In this document: piece after piece, positions 30,601 to 43,519 of the stretch
How positions within the stretch are numbered: the first letter of the stretch is position 1
How the letters are laid out: every line of letters begins with the position of its first letter
Position numbers and translations under genes: made by a program
Origin: Cryptomeria japonica
Taxonomy: Eukaryota; Streptophyta; Pinopsida; Cupressales; Cupressaceae
DNA: 62,500 nt
Assembly (NCBI RefSeq): GCF_030272615.1
Contig: NW_026728911.1
Coordinates: 72,501-135,000, forward strand
Direction: 5' to 3'
The notes under the pieces: generated by a model
Told to the model about the DNA's origin: nothing
The model's database searches: none
The model's input: the letters and a program-made list of their open reading frames with translations, nothing else

Positions 30601-33600
30601 GCGAGAAACCCCACCAAACGCTCCGACAAAAAAAGAGGCGGCGCTCCAATAACCCCGCTTCGGAGCGCAGCCGGGGCAAACCCAGCCAAGGTGCCCACCC
30701 CGACGAAGGTGCACGCGAGGTGCGCACCCGGGGCAAACCGGGCTCCGACAACGTGCACGCAGCACCTTGGAGCACACTTCGAAGCACTCCCGGGTGCCCA
30801 CCGGCGTTGCGCACCGTGGTGGGCAGCGAGGTGCGCACCTTTGATGCGCTGCCTTCACTAATTTCCAGAAAAAGGCAAAAAAAAATGAGATTTTAAAATT
30901 TCCGTTTTGAAAGATAGTGAAAAAAAAGGAACGCGGGTGCCATCTTGAGCCCGCCCTGGTGCGCAGCCCAGGCAAGGCATGCGCACCAAGGTGCCCACCC
31001 GAGGTGCACACCCGGGGCAAACCGGGCTCCGACTTCGTGCAGGCCGCACCTTGGAGCACACTTCGGAGCGCTCCTTGGTGCGCACCATGGTGCCCACCAG
31101 GGCGCGCAACCCAGCCAAGGTCTGCACACTAAGGTGCCCACCCCGGCGAAGGTGCACGCGAGGTGCGCACCCGGGGCAAACCGGGCTCCGACTTCGTGCA
31201 CGCCATGGTGCCCACCGCGGCGAAGGTGCACGCGAGGTGCGCACCCGGGGCAAACCGGGCTCCGACTTCGTGCACGCCGCACCTTGGAGCACACTTCGGA
31301 GCGCTCCTTGGTGCGCACCATGGTGCCCACCAGGGCGCGCAACCCAGCCAAGGTGTGCGCACCAAGGTGCACGCGAGGTGCGCACCCGGGGCAAACCGGG
31401 GTCCGACTTCGTGCACGCCGCACCTTGGAGCACACATCGGAGCGCTCCCAGGTTCGCACCAGCGTTGCGCACCTTTGATGCGCTGCCTTCACTAATTTCC
31501 AGAAAAGGCAAAAAAAAACGATATTTTAAAATTTCCGTTCTGAAAGATAGTGAAAAAAACGGAACGCGGGTGCCATCTTGAGCCCTTCCTGGTGCGCAGC
31601 CCAGGCAAGTTGTGCGCACCAAGGTGCCCACCCTGGCGGAGGTGCGCGCCCGGGGCAAACCGGGCTCCGACTTCGTGCACTGCATGGTGCCCACCAAGGC
31701 GCGCAACCCAGCCAAGGTGCCCACCGCAGCGAAGGTGCACGCGAGGTGCACACCCGGGGCAAACCGGGCTCCGACTTCGTGCACGCCGCACCTTGGAGCA
31801 CACTTCAGAGCGCTCCTTGGTGCGCACCAGGGCGCGCAACCCAGCCGAGGTGCCCACCCCGGCGAAGGTGCACGCGAGGTGCGCACCCGGGGCAAACCGG
31901 GCTCCGACTTCGTGCACGCCATGGTGCCCACCGCGGCGAAGGTGCGCACCCGGGGCAAACCGGGCTCCGACTTCGTGCACGCCGCACCTTGGAGCACACT
32001 TCGGAGCGCTCCTTGGTGCGCACCATGGTGCCCACCAGGCCGCGCAACCCAGCCAAGGTGTGCGCACCAAGGTGCACGCGAGGTGCGCACCCGGGGCAAA
32101 CCGGGGTCCGACTTCGTGCACGTCGCACCTTGGAGCACACATCGGGGCGCTCCCGGGTTCGCACCGGCGTTGCGCACCGTGGTGGGCACCTCGGAGCACA
32201 CCAAGGTGGGCAGCGAGGTGCGCACCTTTGATGCGATGCCTTCACTAATTTCCATAAAAGGCAAAAAAAAAACGAGATTTTAAAATTTCCGTTTTGAAAG
32301 ATAGTGAGAAAAAGGGAATGCTGGTGCCATCTTGAGCCCGCCCTGGTGCGCAGCCCAGCCAAGGTTTGCGCACCAAGGTGCCCACCCTGGCGAAGGTGCG
32401 CGCCCGGGCAATTAACCCAACTTCCAACTTCGCGCGCGCCAGGGTGGGAGCGCACCCAACAACCGGGCCTGGGAAGAGCCAATGCGAGAAACCCCACCAA
32501 ACTCTCTGACAAAAAAAGAGGGGGCGCTCCAGTAACCCCGCTTCGGAGCGCACCCTGGGCAAACCCAGCCAAGGTGCCCACCCCGGCCAAGGTGCAGGCG
32601 AGGTGCGCACCCGGGGCAAACCGGGCTCCGACAACGTGCACGCCGCACCTTGGAGCACACTTCGTAGCGCTCCCGGGTGCGCACCTCAGAGCACACCAAG
32701 GTGGGCAGCGAGGTGCGCACCTTTGATGCGCTGCCTTCACTAATTTCCAGAAAAGGCAAAAAAAAAAGGAGATTTTAAAATTTCCGTTTTGAAAGATAGT
32801 GAAAAAAACGGAACGCGCGTGCCATCTTGAGCCCGCCCTGGTGCGCAGCCCAGGTAAGGTGCCACCCTGGCAAAGGTGCGCACCCGGGCAATTAACCCTA
32901 CTTCCGACTTCGTGCGCGCCAGGGTGGCAACCGGGCCTCGGAAGAGCCAATGCGAGAAACCCCACCAAACGCTCCGACAAAAAAAGAGGCGGCGCTCCAA
33001 TAACCCCGCTTCGGAGCGCAGCCGGGGCAAACCAAGCCAAGGTGCCCACCCCGACGAAGGTGCACGCGAGGTGCGCACCCGGGGCAAACCGGGCTCCGAC
33101 AACGTGCACGCAGCACCTTGGAGCACACTTCGAAGCACTCCCGGGTGCCCACCGGCGTTGCGCACCGTGGTGGGCAGCGAGGTGCGCACCTTTGATGCGC
33201 TGCCTTCACTAATTTCCAGAAAAAGGCAAAAAAAAATGAGATTTTAAAATTTCCGTTTTGAAAGATAGTGAAAAAAAAGGAACGCGGGTGCCATCTTGAG
33301 CCCGCCCTGGTGCGCAGCCCAGGCAAGGCATGCGCACCAAGGTGCCCACCCGAGGTGCACACCCGGGGCAAACCGGGCTCCGACTTCGTGCAGGCCGCAC
33401 CTTGGAGCACACTTCGGAGCGCTCCTTGGTGCGCACCATGGTGCCCACCAGGGCGCACCCGAGGCAAACCGGGCTCCGACTTCGTGCACGCCGCACCTTG
33501 GAGCACACATCGGAGCGCTCCCAGGTTCGCACCAGCGTTGCGCACCTTTGATGCGCTGCCTTCACTAATTTCCAGAAAAGGCAAAAAAAAACGATATTTT

Positions 33601-35472
33601 AAAATTTCCGTTCTGAAAGATAGTGAAAAAAACGGAACGCGGGTGCCATCTTGAGCCCTTCCTGATGCGCAGCCCAGGCAAGTTGTGCGCACCAAGGTGC
33701 CCACCCTGGCGGAGGTGCGCGCCCGGGGCAAACCGGGCTCCGACTTCGTGCACTGCATGGTGCCCACCAAGGCGCGCAACCCAGCCAAGGTGCCCACCGC
33801 AGCGAAGGTGCACGCGAGGTGCGCACCCGAGGTGCACACCCGGGGCAAACCGGGCTCCGACTTCGTGCACGCCGCACCTTGGAGCACACTTCAGAGCGCT
33901 CCTTGGTACGCACCAGGGCGCGCAACCCAGCCAAGGTGCTCACCCCGGCGAAGGTGCACGCGAGGTGCGCACCCGGGGCAAACCGGGCTCGGACTTCGTG
34001 CACGCCGCACCTTGGAGCACACATCGGAGCGCTCCCGGGTTCGCACCAGCATTGCGCACCTTTGATGCGCTGCCTTCACTAATTTCCAGAAAAGGCAAAA
34101 AAAAGAAAAAAATGAGATTTTAAAATTTCCGTTTTGAAAGATAGTGAAAAAAACGGAACGCGGGTGCCATCTTGAGCCCGCCCTGGTGTGCAGCCCAGGC
34201 AAGTTGTGCGCACCAAGGCACCCACCCTGGCCAAGGTGGGTCACGGGGTGGGTCCTAGGGTGGGTAACGGGGTGGGTACTAAGGTGCGTGCCAAGGTGGG
34301 TCATAGGGTGGGTGCCAAGGTGGGCACCAGGGTGGGTGTGCACCAACCCTAGCCAGGGTAGGTCACGGGGTGGTTGTCGGGGTGGGCGTCAAGGAGCCAA
34401 GGTGGGTGGCAAGTAGCCAAGTTGCGTGCCAAGGTGGGTGTCGGGGTGGGTGCCAAGGATCCAAGGTGGGTGCCAAGGAACCAAGGTGGGTGTCTGGGTG
34501 GGTGCCGAGGTGGGAGCCAGGGTGGGTCCCAAGGTGAGTGCAAAGGTGGGTGCCAGGGTCAAGGTGAGTGCCAATGTGGGTTCCAAGGTGCCAGGGTCAG
34601 GGTGAGTGCCAATGTGGGTTCAAAGGTGCTAAGTTGGGTGCGAGGTTGGGTGCGAGGGTGGGTGGGTGCCAAGGTGTGCTAGGTGGAAGCCCGGGTGGGT
34701 CGGCATCCCATGGGTGTCGAGTTGGGTGCCTGATGGGTGCTTCTTGTCAAGTTTTAGTCGTCGGGACTCATTTCGAGCCTTAGAGGTCGTTTCTTGTCCG
34801 GTTGCCCTGTCTTCGACCTGGGAACCCAATTTTGGTCCTCGGGTCCCATTTTTTTTTGTCTCGCATCCCACTTTTGGCCTGTGGCCTTTTCGGGGTCGAT
34901 TCTCGTTTTGGGCATCAGAGCATGTTTCTTCTCCTAAAACCCAATATTTGTTTATTAAGTCTCGGAACACATTTTTGTTCTCGTGGACCCATCATGGGTC
35001 TTGGAACGCATTTGTGGTCCTTGGGTCCCATTTTGCATCCCGAAACTTGTGTTTTGGTGCTTGATCCCTATTTTGGGTGCCCACCTTGCACCAAGTGCGC
35101 ACCCGGGGCAAACCGAGCGCCTTGGTGCACCGGGGCAAGATCGAGCGTGCACCCGAGGCGCCCCGAACATGCACCAAGGTGCACTCGGCCCACATGTGAG
35201 CGCAGGTCGTTGCGCCCGAGGTGGTGTGTGGGCACCGCGTTGCAGACGGGACACTGCACGCACACGACGCCCCCTCCAGGTGCACGCACGTAGGCCGGGC
35301 CGGGTGCACACCCGACGCCCTAGCAAGGTGCGCGCACCCGGGCAGGGCTCACACTTGGCGAACGGGGCGCACTTCGCGAGGGAGGGTGTGCACCTCGACG
35401 GGGGTGGGTGGCCGGGGTGGATTCGCACGTGGGTCGCGGTTTGCTAAGTACACACTGCGACAAGCTCATAAC

Positions 35473-35591
35473 GGGTGCGATCATACCAGCGTTAGTGCAC
35501 CGGATCCCATCAGAACTCCGCAGTTAAGCGCGCTTGGGCCGGAGTAGTACTGGGATGGGTGACCTCCCGGGAAGTCCCGGTGTTGCACCCT
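35473..35591 (+). rRNA. 5S ribosomal RNA, copy 4
   Basis: Identical by eye to copy 1, with intact internal promoter and terminal helix, 7,923 bp after copy 3. Confidence 0.97.
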
Positions 35592-35596
35592 TTTTT
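35591..35596 (+). terminator. Pol III T6 terminator of 5S copy 4
   Basis: T6 directly after the 5S body. Confidence 0.9.
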
Positions 35597-38500
35597 AGTT
35601 TTTCGCCGGGCGTCGCAATGCTATTTGAATAAACCTTTTGCCCGTTTGCGTTCTCGTCGGGGCCGGGCCGGGCCGGGGTGCGCTGCCCGCACTACCGCGC
35701 GCGCGGGGGCGACACCGAGCGCGCACCCGAGGCGCCCCGAGCACACAGGCCACGGTGCAACCCGGGCGTTGTGCGCGCACCCCGGTGCGCCCGAGGTGCT
35801 GCGCGCGCACCCAGGTGAAATCGGTGTGCACCTCGGCCAGTGCGCGCTCGGTCGAGTCGCGCACGTTGGCCAAGGTGCACGGTGATGTTTCTTACTCTAA
35901 GGTTCCGCACCAGACGCCCGGGACAGGTGAGCGAAGCTGGGCGGGGCCGGGTGCGCGGCCGGGGCAGGTGCACGCAGCTGGAGAGAGCTTTGGAGCACAC
36001 TTCGGAGCGCACCAATGATGCGCTCCATTCAAAAGTTTCCTGAAAAGGCAAAAAAAGTTGAGATTATAGAATTTCCCACTTGAGAGATTGTAAAAAAAAA
36101 AAATTTAAAATGAAGGAAACGCGGGTGCCAAGGTGTGCGCAGCCCAGCCAAGGTGTGCGCACCAAGGCGCCCACCCTGGCGAAGGTGCACGCAAGGTGCG
36201 CACCCGAGGCAAACCGGACAATTAACCCAACTTTCGACTTCGCGCGCACCTTGGAGCGCACTTCGGAGCGCTCCTTGGTGCGCACCAATCTTGGGCACCT
36301 CGGAGTGCACCATGGCGCCCACCAAGGTGCGCACCCGGGGCAAACCGAGCTCCGACTTCGTGCGCACCTTGGAGCGCACGAAAGGTGCGCACCATGGCGC
36401 CCACCAAGGTGCGCAGCCCAGCCAAGGCGTGCGCATCAAGGTGCGCACCCTGGCGAAGGTGCGCACCCGGGGCAAACCGAGCTCCGACTTCGTGCGCACC
36501 TTGGAGCGCACAAAAGGTGCGCAACCCAGCCAAGGTGTGCGCACCCCGGTCAAACCGAGCTCCGAATCGTGCGCACCAGAGGTGCACGCCATCGTGCGCA
36601 CCTTGGAGCACACTTCGGAGCCCTCCTTGGTGCGCGCCGATGTTGCGCACCTCGGAGCGCACCCGGGGAAAACAATGCAATTAACCCGACTTTCGACTTC
36701 GTGGGCACCTCGGAGCGCTCTCGGGTTCGCACCTCGGAGCACACCGAGGTGCGCACCTTTGATGCGCTGCCTTCACCAATTTCCAGAAAAGGCAAGAAAA
36801 CATTGAGAAGGTGTGCGCACCGAGGTGCCCACCCTGGCGAAGGTGCACGCGAGGTGCGCACCCGGGGCAAACCGGGCTCCGACTTCGTGCACGCCGCACC
36901 TTGGAGCACACTTCGGAGCGCTCCTTGGTGCGCACCAGGGCGCGCAACCCAGCCGAGGTGCCCACCCCGGCGAAGGTGCACGCGAGGTGCGCACCCGGGG
37001 CAAACCGGGCTCCGACTTCGTGCACGCCATGGTGCCCACCGCGGCGAAGGTGCACGCGAGGTGCGCACCCGGGGCAAACCGGGCTCCGACTTCGTGCACG
37101 CCGCACCTTGGAGCACACTTCGGAGCGCTCCTTGGTGCGCACCATGGTGCCCACCAGGGCGCGCAACCCCGCCGAAGGTGCACGCGAGGTGCGCACCCGG
37201 GGCAAACCGGGCTCCGACTTCGTGCACGCCGCACCTTGGAGCACACTTCGGAGCGCTCCTTGGTGCGCACCATGGTGCCCACCAGGGCGCGCAACCCCGC
37301 CGAAGGTGCACGCGAGGTGCGCACCCGGGGCAAACCGGGCTCCGACTTCGTGCACGCCATGGTGCGCACCGCGGCGAAGGTGCGCACCCGGGGCAAACCG
37401 GGCTCCGACTTCGTGCACGCCGCACCTTGGAGCACACTTCGGAGCGCTCCTTGGTGCGCACCAGGGCGCGCAACCCAGCCGAGGTGCCCACCCCGGCGAA
37501 GGTGCACGCGAGGTGCGTACCCGGGGCAAACCGGGCTCCGACTTCGTGCACGCCGCACCTTGGAGCACACTTCGGAGCGCTCCTTGGTGCGCACCATGGT
37601 GCCCACCAGGCCGCGCAACCCAGCCAAGGTGTGCGCACCAAGGTGCACGCGAGGTGCGCACCCGGGGCAAACCGGGGTCCGACTTCGTGCACGCCGCACC
37701 TTGGAGCACACATCGGGGCGCTCCCGGGTTCGCACCGGCGTTGCGCACCGTGGTGGGCACCTCGGAGCACACCAAGGTGGGCAGCGAGGTGCGCACCTTT
37801 GATGCGATGCCTTCACTAATTTCCATAAAAGGCAAAAAAAAAACGAGATTTTAAAATTTCCGTTTTGAAAGATAGTGAGAAAAAGGGAATGCTGGTGCCA
37901 TCTTGAGCCCGCCCTGGTGCGCAGCCCAGCCAAGGTGTGCGCACCAAGGTGCCCACCCTGGCGAAGGTGCGCGCCCGGGCAATTAACCCAACTTCCAACT
38001 TCGCGCGCGCCAGGGTGGGAGCGCACCCAACAACCGGGCCTGGGAAGAGCCAATGCGAGAAACCCCACCAAACGCTCTGACAAAAAAAGAGGGGGCGCTC
38101 CAGTAACCCCGCTTCGGAGCGCACCCTGGGCAAACCCAGCCAAGGTGCCCACCCCGGCCAAGGTGCAGGCGAGGTGCGCACCCGGGGCAAACCGGGCTCC
38201 GACAACGTGCACGCCGCACCTTGGAGCACACTTCGTAGCGCTCCCGGGTGCGCACCTCAGAGCACACCAAGGTGGGCAGCGAGGTGCGCACCTTTGATGC
38301 GCTGCCTTCACTAATTTCCAGAAAAGGCAAAAAAAAAAGGAGATTTTAAAATTTCCGTTTTGAAAGATAGTGAAAAAAACGGAACGCGCGTGCCATCTTG
38401 AGCCCGCCCTGGTGCGCAGCCCAGGTAAGGTGCCCACCCTGGCAAAGGTGCGCACCCGGGCAATTAACCCTACTTCCGACTTCGTGCGCGCCAGGGTGGC

Positions 38501-41500
38501 AACCGGGCCTCGGAAGAGCCAATGCGAGAAACCCCACCAAACGCTCCGACAAAAAAAGAGGCGGCGCTCCAATAACCCCGCTTCGGAGCGCAGCCGGGGC
38601 AAACCCAGCCAAGGTGCCCACCCCGACGAAGGTGCACGCGAGGTGCGCACCCGGGGCAAACCGGGCTCCGACAACGTGCACGCAGCACCTTGGAGCACAC
38701 TTCGAAGCACTCCCGGGTGCCCACCGGCGTTGCGCACCGTGGTGGGCAGCGAGGTGCGCACCTTTGATGCGCTGCCTTCACTAATTTCCAGAAAAAGGCA
38801 AAAAAAAATGAGATTTTAAAATTTCCGTTTTGAAAGATAGTGAAAAAAAAGGAACGCGGGTGCCATCTTGAGCCCGCCCTGGTGCGCAGCCCAGGCAAGG
38901 CATGCGCACCAAGGTGCCCACCCGAGGTGCACACCCGGGGCAAACCGGGCTCCGACTTCGTGCAGGCCGCACCTTGGAGCACACTTCGGAGCGCTCCTTG
39001 GTGCGCACCATGGTGCCCACCAGGGCGCGCAACCCAGCCAAGGTCTGCACACTAAGGTGCCCACCCCGGCGAAGGTGCACGCGAGGTGCGCACCCGGGGC
39101 AAACCGGGCTCCGACTTCGTGCACGCCATGGTGCCCACCGCGGCGAAGGTGCACGCGAGGTGCGCACCCGGGGCAAACCGGGCTCCGACTTCGTGCACGC
39201 CGCACCTTGGAGCACACTTCGGAGCGCTCCTTGGTGCGCACCATGGTGCCCACCAGGGCGCGCAACCCAGCCAAGGTGTGCGCACCAAGGTGCACGCGAG
39301 GTGCGCACCCGGGGCAAACCGGGGTCCGACTTCGTGCACGCCGCACCTTGGAGCACACATCGGAGCGCTCCCAGGTTCGCACCAGCGTTGCGCACCTTTG
39401 ATGCGCTGCCTTCACTAATTTCCAGAAAAGGCAAAAAAAAACGATATTTTAAAATTTCCGTTCTGAAAGATAGTGAAAAAAACGGAACGCGGGTGCCATC
39501 TTGAGCCCTTCCTGGTGCGCAGCCCAGGCAAGTTGTGCGCACCAAGGTGCCCACCCTGGCGGAGGTGCGCGCCCGGGGCAAACCGGGCTCCGACTTCGTG
39601 CACTGCATGGTGCCCACCAAGGCGCGCAACCCAGCCAAGGTGCCCACCGCAGCGAAGGTGCACGCGAGGTGCACACCCGGGGCAAACCGGGCTCCGACTT
39701 CGTGCACGCCGCACCTTGGAGCACACTTCAGAGCGCTCCTTGGTGCGCACCAGGGCGCGCAACCCAGCCGAGGTGCCCACCCCGGCGAAGGTGCACGCGA
39801 GGTGCGCACCCGGGGCAAACCGGGCTCCGACTTCGTGCACGCCATGGTGCCCACCGCGGCGAAGGTGCGCACCCGGGGCAAACCGGGCTCCGACTTCGTG
39901 CACGCCGCACCTTGGAGCACACTTCGGAGCGCTCCTTGGTGCGCACCATGGTGCCCACCAGGCCGCGCAACCCAGCCAAGGTGTGCGCACCAAGGTGCAC
40001 GCGAGGTGCGCACCCGGGGCAAACCGGGGTCCGACTTCGTGCACGCCGCACCTTGGAGCACACATCGGGGCGCTCCCGGGTTCGCACCGGCGTTGCGCAC
40101 CGTGGTGGGCACCTCGGAGCACACCAAGGTGGGCAGCGAGGTGCGCACCTTTGATGCGATGCCTTCACTAATTTCCATAAAAGGCAAAAAAAAAACGAGA
40201 TTTTAAAATTTCCGTTTTGAAAGATAGTGAGAAAAAGGGAATGCTGGTGCCATCTTGAGCCCGCCCTGGTGCGCAGCCCAGCCAAGGTTTGCGCACCAAG
40301 GTGCCCACCCTGGCGAAGGTGCGCGCCCGGGCAATTAACCCAACTTCCAACTTCGCGCGCGCCAGGGTGGGAGCGCACCCAACAACCGGGCCTGGGAAGA
40401 GCCAATGCGAGAAACCCCACCAAACTCTCTGACAAAAAAAGAGGGGGCGCTCCAGTAACCCCGCTTCGGAGCGCACCCTGGGCAAACCCAGCCAAGGTGC
40501 CCACCCCGGCCAAGGTGCAGGCGAGGTGCGCACCCGGGGCAAACCGGGCTCCGACAACGTGCACGCCGCACCTTGGAGCACACTTCGTAGCGCTCCCGGG
40601 TGCGCACCTCAGAGCACACCAAGGTGGGCAGCGAGGTGCGCACCTTTGATGCGCTGCCTTCACTAATTTCCAGAAAAGGCAAAAAAAAAAGGAGATTTTA
40701 AAATTTCCGTTTTGAAAGATAGTGAAAAAAACGGAACGCGCGTGCCATCTTGAGCCCGCCCTGGTGCGCAGCCCAGGTAAGGTGCCACCCTGGCAAAGGT
40801 GCGCACCCGGGCAATTAACCCTACTTCCGACTTCGTGAACGCCAGGGTGGCAACCGGGCCTCGGAAGAGCCAATGCGAGAAACCCCACCAAACGCTCCGA
40901 CAAAAAAAGAGGCGGCGCTCCAATAACCCCGCTTCGGAGCGCAGCCGGGGCAAACCAAGCCAAGGTGCCCACCCCGACGAAGGTGCACGCGAGGTGCGCA
41001 CCCGGGGCAAACCGGGCTCCGACAACGTGCACGCAGCACCTTGGAGCACACTTCGAAGCACTCCCGGGTGCCCACCGGCGTTGCGCACCGTGGTGGGCAG
41101 CGAGGTGCGCACCTTTGATGCGCTGCCTTCACTAATTTCCAGAAAAAGGCAAAAAAAAATGAGATTTTAAAATTTCCGTTTTGAAAGATAGTGAAAAAAA
41201 AGGAACGCGGGTGCCATCTTGAGCCCGCCCTGGTGCGCAGCCCAGGCAAGGCATGCGCACCAAGGTGCCCACCCGAGGTGCACACCCGGGGCAAACCGGG
41301 CTCCGACTTCGTGCAGGCCGCACCTTGGAGCACACTTCGGAGCGCTCCTTGGTGCGCACCATGGTGCCCACCAGGGCGCACCCGAGGCAAACCGGGCTCC
41401 GACTTCGTGCACGCCGCACCTTGGAGCACACATCGGAGCGCTCCCAGGTTCGCACCAGCGTTGCGCACCTTTGATGCGCTGCCTTCACTAATTTCCAGAA

Positions 41501-43395
41501 AAGGCAAAAAAAAACGATATTTTAAAATTTCCGTTCTGAAAGATAGTGAAAAAAACGGAACGCGGGTGCCATCTTGAGCCCTTCCTGATGCGCAGCCCAG
41601 GCAAGTTGTGCGCACCAAGGTGCCCACCCTGGCGGAGGTGCGCGCCCGGGGCAAACCGGGCTCCGACTTCGTGCACTGCATGGTGCCCACCAAGGCGCGC
41701 AACCCAGCCAAGGTGCCCACCGCAGCGAAGGTGCACGCGAGGTGCGCACCCGAGGTGCACACCCGGGGCAAACCGGGCTCCGACTTCGTGCACGCCGCAC
41801 CTTGGAGCACACTTCAGAGCGCTCCTTGGTACGCACCAGGGCGCGCAACCCAGCCAAGGTGCTCACCCCGGCGAAGGTGCACGCGAGGTGCGCACCCGGG
41901 GCAAACCGGGCTCGGACTTCGTGCACGCCGCACCTTGGAGCACACATCGGAGCGCTCCCGGGTTCGCACCAGCATTGCGCACCTTTGATGCGCTGCCTTC
42001 ACTAATTTCCAGAAAAGGCAAAAAAAAGAAAAAAATGAGATTTTAAAATTTCCGTTTTGAAAGATAGTGAAAAAAACGGAACGCGGGTGCCATCTTGAGC
42101 CCGCCCTGGTGTGCAGCCCAGGCAAGTTGTGCGCACCAAGGCACCCACCCTGGCCAAGGTGGGTCACGGGGTGGGTCCTAGGGTGGGTAACGGGGTGGGT
42201 ACTAAGGTGCGTGCCAAGGTGGGTCATAGGGTGGGTGCCAAGGTGGGCACCAGGGTGGGTGTGCACCAACCCTAGCCAGGGTAGGTCACGGGGTGGTTGT
42301 CGGGGTGGGCGTCAAGGAGCCAAGGTGGGTGGCAAGTAGCCAAGTTGCGTGCCAAGGTGGGTGTCGGGGTGGGTGCCAAGGATCCAAGGTGGGTGCCAAG
42401 GAACCAAGGTGGGTGTCTGGGTGGGTGCCGAGGTGGGAGCCAGGGTGGGTCCCAAGGTGAGTGCAAAGGTGGGTGCCAGGGTCAAGGTGAGTGCCAATGT
42501 GGGTTCCAAGGTGCCAGGGTCAGGGTGAGTGCCAATGTGGGTTCAAAGGTGCTAAGTTGGGTGCGAGGTTGGGTGCGAGGGTGGGTGGGTGCCAAGGTGT
42601 GCTAGGTGGAAGCCCGGGTGGGTCGGCATCCCATGGGTGTCGAGTTGGGTGCCTGATGGGTGCTTCTTGTCAAGTTTTAGTCGTCGGGACTCATTTCGAG
42701 CCTTAGAGGTCGTTTCTTGTCCGGTTGCCCTGTCTTCGACCTGGGAACCCAATTTTGGTCCTCGGGTCCCATTTTTTTTTGTCTCGCATCCCACTTTTGG
42801 CCTGTGGCCTTTTCGGGGTCGATTCTCGTTTTGGGCATCAGAGCATGTTTCTTCTCCTAAAACCCAATATTTGTTTATTAAGTCTCGGAACACATTTTTG
42901 TTCTCGTGGACCCATCATGGGTCTTGGAACGCATTTGTGGTCCTTGGGTCCCATTTTGCATCCCGAAACTTGTGTTTTGGTGCTTGATCCCTATTTTGGG
43001 TGCCCACCTTGCACCAAGTGCGCACCCGGGGCAAACCGAGCGCCTTGGTGCACCGGGGCAAGATCGAGCGTGCACCCGAGGCGCCCCGAACATGCACCAA
43101 GGTGCACTCGGCCCACATGTGAGCGCAGGTCGTTGCGCCCGAGGTGGTGTGTGGGCACCGCGTTGCAGACGGGACACTGCACGCACACGACGCCCCCTCC
43201 AGGTGCACGCACGTAGGCCGGGCCGGGTGCACACCCGACGCCCTAGCAAGGTGCGCGCACCCGGGCAGGGCTCACACTTGGCGAACGGGGCGCACTTCGC
43301 GAGGGAGGGTGTGCACCTCGACGGGGGTGGGTGGCCGGGGTGGATTCGCACGTGGGTCGCGGTTTGCTAAGTACACACTGCGACAAGCTCATAAC

Positions 43396-43514
43396 GGGTG
43401 CGATCATACCAGCGTTAGTGCACCGGATCCCATCAGAACTCCGCAGTTAAGCGCGCTTGGGCCGGAGTAGTACTGGGATGGGTGACCTCCCGGGAAGTCC
43501 CGGTGTTGCACCCT
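43396..43514 (+). rRNA. 5S ribosomal RNA, copy 5
   Basis: Identical by eye to copy 1, although its unit carries more spacer substitutions than most. The gene itself is unchanged. Confidence 0.97.
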
Positions 43515-43519
43515 TTTTT
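43514..43519 (+). terminator. Pol III T6 terminator of 5S copy 5
   Basis: T6 directly after the 5S body. Confidence 0.9.

Larger units (their letters stand above)
26295..34217 (+). repeat. 5S super-repeat unit 3 (7,923 bp)
   Basis: The 5S gene is at 27550. One private change was noted: T at 32123 where other units have C, in a CCG context. Confidence 0.95.
34218..42140 (+). repeat. 5S super-repeat unit 4 (7,923 bp)
   Basis: The 5S gene is at 35473. It shares with unit 5 a two-base change: AA at 40838-40839 where units 1-3 and 6 have CG. Confidence 0.95.
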